DNA from: Thermoflavimicrobium daqui | GTDB taxonomy: Bacteria > Bacillota > Bacilli > Thermoactinomycetales > Thermoactinomycetaceae | Assembly: GCF_003313465.1 (NCBI RefSeq) | Contig: NZ_KZ845663.1 | Span: 62,001-126,000 of the forward strand | Length of the DNA stretch: 64,000 nt | Direction of reading: 5' to 3' | Shown: positions 54,161 through 62,727 of the stretch, piece after piece | Numbering within the stretch: the first letter of the stretch is position 1 | How the letters are laid out: each line of letters opens with the position of its first letter | The notes under the pieces: model-generated | What the model saw: only the letters and a program-made list of their open reading frames with translations | The model's database searches: none | What the model was told of the DNA's origin: nothing | Made by a program: the position numbers and the translations under genes

Positions 54161-54898
54161 TTATCTAATTTTTATAGGACAAAACTTTAATGCATCACAT
54201 GCCACTAAACGCAGCTCTATTCCATCGATCTCTCCTTGAATAGCTTCATCTGCTGACTTCCCATGCATATGTCCGTAAATACACATGGTTACGTGATAGG
54301 ATCGCATAATCTCCATAAACTTCGATTCAGAGGCATGTTTGGTGAGTGGAGGAAAGTGTAACATGACGATTTTAGGTAAGTCAGGATAATCTTTTTGTGC
54401 TGCTTCTAACGCTAACTGCAGCCTCCCAACCTGTCGCTCATAAATCTTTTGGTCTGTCTCGATCTGAAAGTTAGGGTCACCTGGTAACATCCAGCCTCTT
54501 GTACCTGCAACAACAACTCCTTCGACACAGGTATAGTCTGCATCAATCCATTCCATTCCTTTAGGTAAATAATTACGAATCTTTTTCTTACTATGATAGT
54601 AATACTCATGGTTTCCTGGGGAAAAAACCTTTTTTCCTGGTAGTTCTGCAATCCAACCAAAGTCGTATTGTGCTTGTTCCCATTTTAGTGCCCAACTAAT
54701 ATCCCCTGGAATTAAAACCGTATCATCTGTAGACACAAGTTTTAACCAATGGTCTCGAATGATGTCATAATGATTATTCCAGCCAAATTTGCTCATCGGC
54801 TTTTCAATATCATGCTGAGCATCAATATCATAAAGTCCGACAGGTTTATTAAATGATAGATGCAAATCACTGATTGCAAATATAGACAACTTTTCCAC
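54161..54898 (-). CDS. Calcineurin-like metallophosphoesterase
   Basis: A 245-residue cytoplasmic protein with the metallophosphatase motifs ISDLHLSF (residues 8-15), LIPGDISWA, SPGNHEYYYHS, and MLHFPP with YGHMHGKS near the C-terminus, giving the full set of Asp/His/Asn ligands. The substrate is not evident. Start ATG at 54898. It is convergent with hutH and shares its terminator region. Confidence 0.88.
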   Translation of the reverse strand: MEKLSIFAISDLHLSFNKPVGLYDIDAQHDIEKPMSKFGWNNHYDIIRDHWLKLVSTDDTVLIPGDISWALKWEQAQYDFGWIAELPGKKVFSPGNHEYYYHSKKKIRNYLPKGMEWIDADYTCVEGVVVAGTRGWMLPGDPNFQIETDQKIYERQVGRLQLALEAAQKDYPDLPKIVMLHFPPLTKHASESKFMEIMRSYHVTMCIYGHMHGKSADEAIQGEIDGIELRLVACDALKFCPIKIR

Positions 54899-55131
54899 GT
54901 CCCTTTTCTAATTCCACTGCCAGTATTATATCATTTTTTGATCATTCGATCGTTCATAAGGTCATTGTTTTGATCATGATGGTTCATCATCGAGACTATT
55001 GAAGAACACCTTCTAGGAAATTTTGTAGTCGAACTGTACATAATTCATTACCATTATAATTAAGCTTGTATTTCATAATTTTTTCCTGCAAACTAAAATA
55101 TATCATGAATAAAATTGGAGGAAAGGTACAA

Positions 55132-55980
55132 ATGATTTTATATGATGATCATCTCATTGATCGTTCCGAAGTAAAAATTGATATCGAAGATCGAGCATAT
55201 CAATTTGGTGACGGTGTTTATGAAGTCATTCGTGTATATCAGGCTCATCCTTTTTGTATGGACGAACATCTGGCACGATTAGAGCGTAGTGCAAGAGAAA
55301 TTTATTTACAACTCCCCTATGAAATTGAAAAAATAAAGTCTTTACTTTCTCAGTTAATTGAAAAGAATAATTTGCAAGACGGAAATATTTATATTCAAAT
55401 TAGTCGTGGAACAGCTCCCCGCCAACATGGCTTCCCGAAAGAATCACGCCCTTTGATCATTGCCTATGCACAACCAAATCAACGACCACTACAGGATCTA
55501 AAACAAGGGGTTCGCGCCATCACTACACAGGACATTCGTTGGTTACGTTGTGATATTAAAAGTCTAAACCTATTAGGAGCTGTTTTAGCTAAACAGGCAG
55601 CCGTAGAAAATAATGCAAAAGAAGCTATTTTAATCCGTGATGGTAAGGTGACAGAAGGTAGTTCTACGAACATCTTTTTCATAAAAAACGGTCAACTCTG
55701 GACCCATCCTGCTAATCATCTCATTTTACATGGAATTACCCGCCAAGTTACCCTCTCTTTAGCTGAAAAATTAGAAATCCCTGTTAAACAAGAAGCTATC
55801 TTGGAATCCCAAATTCCAGAAATGGATGAATGTTTCTTAACGAGTACAACAATGGAAATCTGTCCTATCGTTCAGGTTAATGATCAACCTATTGGCAATG
55901 GTCATCCAGGACCTATCACTCGTAAATTACAGTTGGAGTTTGAAAAACAAATCACTCAACTTCACACAGTGGTAAATTAA
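55132..55980 (+). CDS. dat: D-amino acid aminotransferase (D-alanine transaminase)
   Basis: PLP enzyme making D-glutamate from D-alanine and 2-oxoglutarate for the cell wall. The 282-residue length equals the Bacillus enzyme. The product begins MILYDDHLIDRSEVKIDIED and contains YQFGDGVYEVIRVY and RGTAPRQHGFP (Arg97 and His99 region for the carboxylate trap). The Schiff-base Lys143 is in CDIKSLNLLGAVLAKQAA and Glu175 in VTEGSSTNIF. ATG at 55132 with GGAGG 10 nt upstream; the longer frame from 55066 is not family-like. Branched-chain aminotransferase IlvE is a weaker alternative. Confidence 0.92.
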   Translation: MILYDDHLIDRSEVKIDIEDRAYQFGDGVYEVIRVYQAHPFCMDEHLARLERSAREIYLQLPYEIEKIKSLLSQLIEKNNLQDGNIYIQISRGTAPRQHGFPKESRPLIIAYAQPNQRPLQDLKQGVRAITTQDIRWLRCDIKSLNLLGAVLAKQAAVENNAKEAILIRDGKVTEGSSTNIFFIKNGQLWTHPANHLILHGITRQVTLSLAEKLEIPVKQEAILESQIPEMDECFLTSTTMEICPIVQVNDQPIGNGHPGPITRKLQLEFEKQITQLHTVVN

Positions 55981-56028
55981 AGAAATCATCTTTATACCAT
56001 ACTTAATTATCTAATCTATCTCATCACC

Positions 56029-56057
56029 TTGCATCATCTCTTTCATAAGTTTACAAT
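56029..56057 (+). promoter_or_regulatory. Sigma-A promoter of the opuF operon
   Basis: TTGCAT (56029-56034), 17-bp spacer, TACAAT (56052-56057). The predicted start is at about 56064, right at the foot of the following hairpin. Confidence 0.5.
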
Positions 56058-56064
56058 CCACGTA

Positions 56065-56101
56065 GGGCATATCATCAAAGAATGATATGCCCCTTTATTT
56101 T
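56065..56101 (+). terminator. Hairpin between dat and opuFA
   Basis: GGGCATATCAT (56065-56075) and ATGATATGCCC (56082-56092) form a perfect 11-bp stem with a 6-nt loop, followed by CTTTATTTT. It can terminate dat. If the promoter at 56029 is real, it also forms the very 5' end of the opuF mRNA. Confidence 0.75.
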
Positions 56102-56140
56102 GCAAGACTTTGCTTCGATAAAAAGAAAAGGAGAAATAAA

Positions 56141-57112
56141 ATGATTCAATTTGACGGGGTATCTAAAGTTTTTGGTGATGGAACAACAGCTGTAAACTCA
56201 TTAAATTTGCATATAGAAAGTGGAGAGTTTTTTGTATTGATCGGTCCGAGCGGCTGTGGCAAAACAACAACAATGAAAATGATTAATCGTTTACTCGATG
56301 CAACGGATGGATCTATTTATATCAATAAAAAAAACATACTTGACTATGATATTCATGAATTACGTTGGAATATCGGGTATGTTCTTCAGCAAATTGCTTT
56401 ATTCCCTCATATGACCATCGCTGAAAATATATCGGTTGTTCCTGAACTTAAAAAATGGAAACACGACCAAATTCAAAAACGGGTCGATGAACTACTAGAT
56501 ATGGTTGGACTCGATCCAGAAACCTATCGAAATCGAAAGCCGAACGAACTATCTGGTGGACAACAGCAACGAATCGGAGTCATTCGAGCATTGGCAGCAG
56601 ATCCTGAAATTATCTTAATGGATGAGCCCTTTAGTGCATTAGATCCCATTAGTCGAGAGAAGCTTCAGAGTGATATTGCAAATTTACAAAAACGGATTAA
56701 GAAAACGATTGTCTTCGTTACCCATGATATGCAAGAAGCCTTAGCACTTGGTGATCGTATTTGCCTAATGAAAGATGGCGAAGTTGTACAAGTGGATACT
56801 CCACAAGCTATTATCCAAAATCCAGCCAATGATTTTGTAAAAGAATTTATAGGGAATCATGCAATCACCCAACCAGAAATGGTATTCAATAAGGATATAA
56901 AGATTGAGGATTTTTTACCTTTAATGAATCATCATGAACCTGCAATAGAGCAAAAACAACCTCTTTCGCTCCATGCTCCTATGACTGAAATTTTTACTCG
57001 TTTAGCTCAAGAGGAAGTAGTTCCCATCGAAGAGAATGGCAAAATTATCGGGACGATTAATGCACAATCGGTCGTTAAATACTTAGCTGAAAAAATGGAA
57101 GAAAGAGGTTAA
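56141..57112 (+). CDS. Osmolyte ABC transporter ATPase (OpuFA/OpuCA-like)
   Basis: ATP-binding subunit of a glycine betaine/choline-type importer. The 323-residue protein has Walker A GPSGCGKTT, Q-loop LQQIALFPHMT, signature LSGGQQQR, Walker B IILMDEPFSALDP, and the switch His in VFVTHDMQEAL. After residue 245 a short C-terminal domain follows with one CBS-like half (VVPIEENGKIIGTINAQSVV). ATG at 56141 (MIQFDGVSKVFGDGT) with AAAGGAG upstream. It lies 6 bp before the fused permease/binding protein. Confidence 0.9.
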   Translation: MIQFDGVSKVFGDGTTAVNSLNLHIESGEFFVLIGPSGCGKTTTMKMINRLLDATDGSIYINKKNILDYDIHELRWNIGYVLQQIALFPHMTIAENISVVPELKKWKHDQIQKRVDELLDMVGLDPETYRNRKPNELSGGQQQRIGVIRALAADPEIILMDEPFSALDPISREKLQSDIANLQKRIKKTIVFVTHDMQEALALGDRICLMKDGEVVQVDTPQAIIQNPANDFVKEFIGNHAITQPEMVFNKDIKIEDFLPLMNHHEPAIEQKQPLSLHAPMTEIFTRLAQEEVVPIEENGKIIGTINAQSVVKYLAEKMEERG

Positions 57113-57118
57113 ATAAGA

Positions 57119-58633
57119 ATGGAGCCATTTTGGAATGTATTACAAGAAAGACAAGATCAGCTGTTTAGAGCATTGTTTGAGCATCTACAAATATCACTAA
57201 TCGCTCTTTTGATAGCAGTCATTATTGCTATTCCGCTCGGATTCTACTTAACAAGACACGAGAAAATAGCAGAAGGGATCATCGGAATCTCTGCGATTAT
57301 GCAAACAATTCCTTCTCTAGCTCTTCTCGGTTTACTCATTCCTCTTGTAGGAATTGGTAAAGTACCTGCCATTATCGCACTGGTTATCTATGCCTTACTT
57401 CCCATTTTAAGAAACACTTATACGGGAGTAAAAGAAGTAGACCCATCACTAATCGAAGCTGCTCGCGCTATGGGAATGAATAGCAGAAAACGATTATTTA
57501 AAGTAGAGCTTCCTCTTGCTTTACCAGTAATCATGGCAGGAATTCGCACAGCCATGGTATTAATCGTAGGTACAACAACCTTAGCGGCATTAATTGGTGC
57601 AGGGGGCTTAGGGAAGCTAATATTACTAGGAATTGATCGAAACGATCATGCTTTAATTGTACTTGGAGCAATACCTGCAGCATTGTTAGCCATCCTATTT
57701 GACATTATATTAAGAGTGGTAGAACGCACTTCCGTACGAGGATTCAAAAAGGGGATAATCATCGTATTGGTGGTTATCTTGGTGATTGTACTTCCGTTTG
57801 TTTGGAAAGGTGGAAAAAAAGATATCATTATCGCAGGAAAGCTGGGGTCAGAGCCTGAAATCTTAATTCAAATGTATAAATTGCTAATCGAACAGGATAC
57901 CGATTTAGAAGTCGAGGTAAAGCCGGGTTTTGGGAAAACCTCTTTTGTCTTTAGTGCTCTTCAATCAGGAGATATTGATATATATCCAGAATTTACGGGA
58001 ACGGCTATATCGACATTTATGAAAGAAAAGGCTGTTAGTAGCCATCAAGACCAAGTATATCAACAAGCAAAAACAGGTATGCTTAAAAAGTTTAATATGG
58101 TTATGTTGAAGCCGATGAATTACAACAATACGTACGCCTTAGCTGTCCCTAACAAAATAGCTAAACAGTATGATCTAAATTCCATTTCCGATTTAAAACA
58201 GGTGGCTCAACAAATGAAAGTCGGTTTTACCTTAGAATTTACAGATCGCGAAGATGGATATCGAGGGATACAAAGATTGTATGGTATTCAATTTCCCAAG
58301 GTCAAAACAATGGAACCTAAGTTACGTTATACTGCGATTCAAACAGGGGATATCAATCTCATTGATGCATACTCCACTGATAGTGAACTAAAACAATATC
58401 ACTTAAAGGTATTAGATGATGATAAGGGATTATTCCCACCTTATCAAGGAGCCCCACTATTAAAGAAAGAAACGATTGAAAAATATCCAGAACTTGAATC
58501 ATCTCTAAACAAACTCGCTGGAAAAATTACAGATGATGAAATGCGTGAGATGAATTATAAAGTCAATGTAAACGGGATTTCAGCACAGGAAGTAGCTAAA
58601 GAGTATTTGCAAAAAAAGGGACTTCTTAAGTAG
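57119..58633 (+). CDS. Fused permease and substrate-binding protein of an osmolyte transporter (OpuFB-like)
   Basis: A 504-residue fusion. Residues about 20-215 are an ABC permease with five to six helices and the EAA-type loop IEAARAMGMNSRKRLFKVELPLALP (in part). After another helix (about 211-230, GIIIVLVVILVIVLPFVW), residues about 235-500 are an OpuAC/ProX-type binding domain (IIAGKLGSEPEILIQMYKLLIEQ, in part; DIDIYPEFTGTA). Choline/betaine/ectoine-family systems with this fusion are known as OpuF in some Bacillus species. Exact ligands cannot be read. Two-gene operon with the ATPase. Confidence 0.9.
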   Translation: MEPFWNVLQERQDQLFRALFEHLQISLIALLIAVIIAIPLGFYLTRHEKIAEGIIGISAIMQTIPSLALLGLLIPLVGIGKVPAIIALVIYALLPILRNTYTGVKEVDPSLIEAARAMGMNSRKRLFKVELPLALPVIMAGIRTAMVLIVGTTTLAALIGAGGLGKLILLGIDRNDHALIVLGAIPAALLAILFDIILRVVERTSVRGFKKGIIIVLVVILVIVLPFVWKGGKKDIIIAGKLGSEPEILIQMYKLLIEQDTDLEVEVKPGFGKTSFVFSALQSGDIDIYPEFTGTAISTFMKEKAVSSHQDQVYQQAKTGMLKKFNMVMLKPMNYNNTYALAVPNKIAKQYDLNSISDLKQVAQQMKVGFTLEFTDREDGYRGIQRLYGIQFPKVKTMEPKLRYTAIQTGDINLIDAYSTDSELKQYHLKVLDDDKGLFPPYQGAPLLKKETIEKYPELESSLNKLAGKITDDEMREMNYKVNVNGISAQEVAKEYLQKKGLLK

Positions 58634-58644
58634 AAGATGGAAAA

Positions 58645-58696
58645 CGGAAATGACCTAAAAGGACTCAAAAGTACCTTTGGGTTATTCCCGTTTTTA
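58645..58696 (+). terminator. Terminator of the opuF operon
   Basis: CGGAAATGACCTAAAAGG (58645-58662) is largely complementary to CCTTTGGGTTATTCCCG (58674-58690), followed by TTTTTAC. Confidence 0.7.
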
Positions 58697-58860
58697 CTAT
58701 TTTTTTCAAAAAATGCTCCTACTCATCATTAAATTGAACTTCTTTGACTCATAGCTTAGAAGTTCTTTTTTATACATAATTTTTTCATATCATTTACTTA
58801 TTATCCTAAAATATGTAAAATTGTGATTATACACAAGTACATAGATGGAGTGATTTTTCA

Positions 58861-59238
58861 ATGCAAGAAATGAAGGCGATGCTAACCGCTTTACTAGAAG
58901 GTCAACAATATTTAACCGCACGTATGGACTCGATGGAACATCACTTAAATCAATTAACAGGAGAGGTAAAAGAAGTCAAAAAAGAAGTCAAAGAACTCAA
59001 TATGAGAGTCTCTCATCTAGAAGATACAGTTTCTAAGATAGAAACCAGAGTCTCTCATATCGAAGACAAAGTTATCAAAATTGAAGAAAAGATGGTTACG
59101 AAAGATGAATTACACGCACTCTCACAAACTGTAACAGATGGATTTCAGCAAACAGCAGCGACCCTGGAAAGTGCATACCAATCCATAGACCTTTTGAATA
59201 ACGAACAAACTATAAGAAATATCAAAGGCATCCGATAA
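58861..59238 (+). CDS. Coiled-coil protein with 14-residue repeats
   Basis: A 125-residue, charged, heptad-rich protein of the kind often found near SMC- or tail-fibre-like helices. MRVSHLEDTVSKIE is followed directly by TRVSHIEDKVIKIE, a tandem 14-residue repeat also visible in DNA as AGAGTCTCTCAT at 59005 and 59047 (42 bp apart). Residues 1-80 should form one long helix. I see no enzymatic motif, signal or membrane segment. GATGGAGTG stands upstream. The function is unknown. Confidence 0.7.
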   Translation: MQEMKAMLTALLEGQQYLTARMDSMEHHLNQLTGEVKEVKKEVKELNMRVSHLEDTVSKIETRVSHIEDKVIKIEEKMVTKDELHALSQTVTDGFQQTAATLESAYQSIDLLNNEQTIRNIKGIR

Positions 59239-59259
59239 TGCCCAAGGCTGTTAGCCCAT

Positions 59260-59306
59260 CTGGTTTTCCTTTTCCTTTTCTATCAGAAAAGGAAAAGGAA
59301 AACCAG
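59260..59306. repeat. Perfect 21-bp inverted repeat with 5-nt loop
   Basis: The left arm 59260-59280 (CTGGTTTTCC TTTTCCTTTTC) is fully complementary to 59286-59306, around TATCA. One arm is nearly all pyrimidine, the other nearly all purine. It lies between two convergent genes. It has no T-run on either strand but may stop both transcripts. Confidence 0.85.
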
Positions 59307-59321
59307 TAACGAAAACTTTAT

Positions 59322-60134
59322 CTATCTTCGTAGATTCCAATCCGGATGATTATATTTTTCTACAACTAGCTTTTGGGCAAGTTCTTCCTCATAAGCAGTC
59401 AGGGTTGAATCGATTAAATCTAAACCCATTCCATCGGTAAACCCCGCTCGAAATGCAGTGATTACTTCCTCTAAACCCACTTTCTCCGAACGAAGCTGAT
59501 TAATAGCTACTGCTTTTTTTGTAAAAGCTTCTTTTAACCTCTCTTTTACTCTTTCAGAGGGAAAACGTAGTACAGAAAACAACAAATCAACATCCATATC
59601 TAAAAGAATAGATCCATGTTGAAGCACAATACCCTGTTTACGTACTTGCGCACTACCGGCTACCTTTTTCCCTTTAAGTACTAACTCATAATCCGATGGA
59701 GAATCAAAACAAGCCGCCGTCGATGTAGCTGGTTGGTGTTTTGGCGGAGACATCAAAGCCTCCATACCCAGGTTTTGAAACCCTTGAACTAAGCTCTGAC
59801 TAATCACGCGATATGACTCTGATACAGTGGGTGGAATCAGTGGATGATCTTCGGAAACAATGACACTATAAGTAAGCTCTTGGTCATGTAAAACGGCTCT
59901 TCCACCTGTAATCCGCCGGACAAATCCCAAACCATATCGTTTTAACTCCTCAAAATCTACTTCTTTTTGGGCTTTTTGAAAGTAGCCAATCGATAAAGTA
60001 GCAGGGTTCCACCCGTAAAAGCGTACGGTTGGTGGTACCTTTCCTTCTTGATGGGCAATCATAATCGCCTCATCAATCGCCATATTCCAAGCAGGGGTGT
60101 ATTTCTGATATGGTATAAATCTCCATTGTTGCAA
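59322..60134 (-). CDS. lipM: Octanoyltransferase LipM
   Basis: Transfers octanoyl from acyl carrier protein to GcvH in the Bacillus-type lipoate pathway. The 270-residue protein has RFYGWNPATLSIGYFQ, VRRITGGRAVLHDQELTYSV, catalytic Cys142 in ACFDSPSDYELV, and Lys157 in KGKKVAGSAQ. I favour TTG at 60134 (MQQWRFIPYQ), which has GGAGGGG 6 nt upstream and matches the B. subtilis N-terminus; ATGs at 60161 and 60149 are alternatives. Position next to the mntR-yqhH neighbourhood fits YqhM. The window thus encodes both LipM and LipB. Confidence 0.9.
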   Translation of the reverse strand: MQQWRFIPYQKYTPAWNMAIDEAIMIAHQEGKVPPTVRFYGWNPATLSIGYFQKAQKEVDFEELKRYGLGFVRRITGGRAVLHDQELTYSVIVSEDHPLIPPTVSESYRVISQSLVQGFQNLGMEALMSPPKHQPATSTAACFDSPSDYELVLKGKKVAGSAQVRKQGIVLQHGSILLDMDVDLLFSVLRFPSERVKERLKEAFTKKAVAINQLRSEKVGLEEVITAFRAGFTDGMGLDLIDSTLTAYEEELAQKLVVEKYNHPDWNLRR

Positions 60135-60173
60135 CTTCTTCCCCTCCATTCTCCTTTCCATTTTATCTCTTTC

Positions 60174-60227
60174 ATTTTAAAAAAAACAAGAGAGACTACC
60201 TATGTAAGAACATAAACAGCCTCTCTT
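60174..60227 (-). terminator. Terminator of the dienoyl-CoA reductase gene
   Basis: AAGAGAG (60188-60194) and CTCTCTT (60221-60227), with an inner TATG/CATA pairing, followed leftwards by GTTTTTTTT. Confidence 0.75.
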
Positions 60228-60232
60228 ATTAC

Positions 60233-61006
60233 TTATAAAAATCGCATCCCTGAAAGCCAAAAACCACCATCCATGGTTACACATTCACCATTGATATACT
60301 CCGCTTCTTCTGAAAGTAAGAAATGGGCTAAGCTAGCTATTTCTTCAGGTCGACCAAATCGTTTCAAAGGAATTTGCCCTTTCAGAAATTGTGCTGCTTT
60401 TTCATTGGCGATTAATTTCTCCGTTCCTCCTGTATCTTCTATAGCTCCGGGAGCAATTGCATTAACCCGAATTCCATACTTGCTGCCCCACTCTACAGCC
60501 AAGGTTTGAGTCATCGCCAGTACACCTGCTTTAGCTGATGCAGAGTGTACGACTCCTGCTGCTCCTGTCCAAGCATAAGTAGCTACAATATTAAGAATCG
60601 AACCTGTTTGACCATTAGCAATCCAGTCTTTTGCTACTGTTTGTGAACAATACCATGTTCCATTTAAAACAATATTCACAACAGAGTGCCAGCCATTAAA
60701 AGATAAATCTTCAGCAGGTACAACAAAATTCCCAGCTGCATTATTCACCAAAGAATCAATTTTTCCAAAAGCTTCTTTTGTTTTTTGTACCATTTGCTCT
60801 ACTTGATCCACTTCACGAACATCCATCGCTACAGTTAATACTTGACCAGGAAAAGTTTCCATTTCTTTCTTTGCTGATTGTAGTCTCTCTTGATTCCGCC
60901 CGGAAATAACAACATTGGCACCCTCTTGACAAAGACGTTTTGCGATTGCTTTTCCCATACCATTGCTACCACCTGTAACAATCACTGTTTTCCCATTCAA
61001 AAACAT
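60233..61006 (-). CDS. 2,4-dienoyl-CoA reductase (FadH/YkuF-like short-chain dehydrogenase)
   Basis: Reduces dienoyl-CoA in unsaturated fatty acid beta-oxidation. The 257-residue Rossmann protein has VTGGSNGMGKAIAKRL (NADP site), NNAAGNFVVPAEDLS (the GNF motif of dienoyl-CoA reductases), and WNxVxNIVLNGTWYCS-like (here WHSVVNIVLNGT). Further blocks are SILNIVATYAWTGAAGVVHSASAKAGV and PGAIEDTGGTEKL. The family puts Ser/Tyr catalysis in variant form, as here. B. subtilis FadH has the same layout. A related SDR function is possible. Confidence 0.82.
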   Translation of the reverse strand: MFLNGKTVIVTGGSNGMGKAIAKRLCQEGANVVISGRNQERLQSAKKEMETFPGQVLTVAMDVREVDQVEQMVQKTKEAFGKIDSLVNNAAGNFVVPAEDLSFNGWHSVVNIVLNGTWYCSQTVAKDWIANGQTGSILNIVATYAWTGAAGVVHSASAKAGVLAMTQTLAVEWGSKYGIRVNAIAPGAIEDTGGTEKLIANEKAAQFLKGQIPLKRFGRPEEIASLAHFLLSEEAEYINGECVTMDGGFWLSGMRFL

Positions 61007-61189
61007 TCACTCCCTCTAATAATATACGAAACATTCCGCATTCATTTTTATAGATAAAAAATACAGGCTATGCTTATTATCTTATATTTATGTTAATTTA
61101 ACAATAATCAATTTAATATTGAATTACTATTCATTTACCTAAAATAGAAAAAAGAGGTCATGTTTTCGGTACGTTCCAAACAGTCATGA

Positions 61190-61807
61190 TTAAACTCGTT
61201 CTTCTGTTAACCAGTTAAAAATCAATCGCATATTTTCATCAGGAGGTAACCAACATATTTTATGAAGGTCAAGTTCTTCTCTACCTATAACCTTTACTCC
61301 CCGAATTATCAACTCTTTTACAGTGATCCCCTGCTCTAACCATGATAAATAGGCTAATGGATACCAAATCAGAGCAATTACATCATCACTAGGCACTAGA
61401 CTTACATCATTCGTTACATCTGCTAAGAAAACTCCATAATACATCGGATTTGATTTTGGATCACTCACACATCCTAAATAATAGGGAGCAATAGAATCGA
61501 TAACTGTGCAAGGGATAATGATCCCCTGATCAATATCATGAAAATACGTCTTATTGGATGAAATCAATGTTACCTGGCTACCTGTCTCTTCATACGCTTC
61601 TCGCTTAGCACAGTGCCAAAGTGTTTCATCTGCTTTCTTTCCCCCACCAACACCACCTACTCGATAGGCAGAATGCTTTCGAGAAGAAGGCAAATGATCC
61701 TCATTGAGGGTAAGTAATAAATGATTCTTCTTTTGGATAATTACACCTGCCCAAAAATCGTTCTGATTGACTAGTCTAGCAACATGTAACTGTTTCAACT
61801 TGATCAT
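61190..61807 (-). CDS. NUDIX hydrolase
   Basis: A 205-residue protein with a full Nudix box, G-x5-E-x7-REUxEExGU, as GKKADETLWHCAKREAYEETG (in part) near residues 55-77. It hydrolyses nucleoside diphosphate derivatives; the C-terminal 100 residues, including PYYLGCVSDPKSNPMYYGVF, presumably set specificity, which I cannot read. ATG at 61807, with a weak GGGAG upstream. A second NUDIX gene lies 114 bp away on the same strand. Confidence 0.85.
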   Translation of the reverse strand: MIKLKQLHVARLVNQNDFWAGVIIQKKNHLLLTLNEDHLPSSRKHSAYRVGGVGGGKKADETLWHCAKREAYEETGSQVTLISSNKTYFHDIDQGIIIPCTVIDSIAPYYLGCVSDPKSNPMYYGVFLADVTNDVSLVPSDDVIALIWYPLAYLSWLEQGITVKELIIRGVKVIGREELDLHKICWLPPDENMRLIFNWLTEERV

Positions 61808-61921
61808 TCTCCCTAAGATCCGCTAGTTGACAAGCGATTCTCCTTTTCAGTTTCACTTTCACCATAAAAACAAGCAAAAGGCGTTCTACTTTGAAAAGGA
61901 AAGCCATATTTTCCAACTGCT

Positions 61922-62395
61922 TCAATCTTCTTTTTCAATGCAGTGTTCTATTGTCATAGGTAGTTGCTTCATTCCCTCTCTTGCAAAAGCAGGGTAAAAT
62001 GTATGAGGTAGTTGATCTATAGGAAACCATTCAAATACCAAATCAACCGCATCGCCTTCAATACCACAGAAACGTGGTGTATTTAATAGCTTAGACTTGC
62101 TCGTACAACGGAGTAAAAAATATAAACCGAGCTCATGAAATCGGACTCCTTTATATGTACCAAAAGTTTCTCCTATCCAAACAAGACGTTCTACGTTTAC
62201 TTCTAAGCCTATTTCCTCTTTCATCTCACGAACGATCGTCTCTTGAGCTTCCTCCATCATTTCACCACGTCCACCTGGTAATGCCCAAACATTTTGATCT
62301 TTTTCGCGATGAAGCAGCACCTTTCCATCATGAATAAGAATTCCAGCAATTCGATAATTAAATTTCTGATTTCCTTCTATCAAACTTAACATCAT
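61922..62395 (-). CDS. NUDIX hydrolase
   Basis: A 157-residue protein with ALPGGRGEMMEEAQETIVREMKEE in two conserved pieces, the Nudix box (about residues 41-63), and a GIEGDAVDLVFEWFPIDQLP tail common in ADP-ribose pyrophosphatase-like members. Substrate unknown. ATG at 62395 behind GAGGTGG. It could be co-transcribed with the NUDIX gene downstream of it, though the two proteins are not close relatives. Confidence 0.87.
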   Translation of the reverse strand: MMLSLIEGNQKFNYRIAGILIHDGKVLLHREKDQNVWALPGGRGEMMEEAQETIVREMKEEIGLEVNVERLVWIGETFGTYKGVRFHELGLYFLLRCTSKSKLLNTPRFCGIEGDAVDLVFEWFPIDQLPHTFYPAFAREGMKQLPMTIEHCIEKED

Positions 62396-62444
62396 TCCAC
62401 CTCTAATCCACCTCTAATTGATACACCAAAACCTATCTTAAAAC

Positions 62445-62482
62445 AAAATCCTTCCCTACTTCAAGCAGAGTAGAAGGATTTT
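62445..62482 (-). terminator. Hairpin between divergent genes
   Basis: AAAATCCTT plus CTACT (62445-62460, two unpaired Cs) pair with AGTAG plus AAGGATTTT (62469-62482). Leftwards TGTTTTAAG follows, rightwards none. Its flanking genes diverge, so it could attenuate the NUDIX transcript or stop an unseen antisense one. The rest of the 330-bp gap (62396-62727) shows no other gene. Confidence 0.5.
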
Positions 62483-62727
62483 AAAATGAATGAATGATAT
62501 AGTTTCGCTTTCATTCACTTTCATATAAGGATGATTTAAGTGTTTTGGAGCTCCTTCGGACTTCAGTTCCATATTTGTCTAAGATTTGAAATCAGAGCTT
62601 TCCATTGTAAAAATATTTAACAATGCTTACAACTACAAATAAAAAAGTTCGCGAGCTTCGCATAGAGGCTTCTATTCTCAAACATACTAAGAAAAGCCCT
62701 ATTGATACGGTAGAAAGGGGAAATGAC

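Noticed and set aside
62623-62727. In-frame 35-codon N-terminal extension of yqhH
   Set aside because: No ribosome binding site; the ATG at 62728 has one and gives the family N-terminus.
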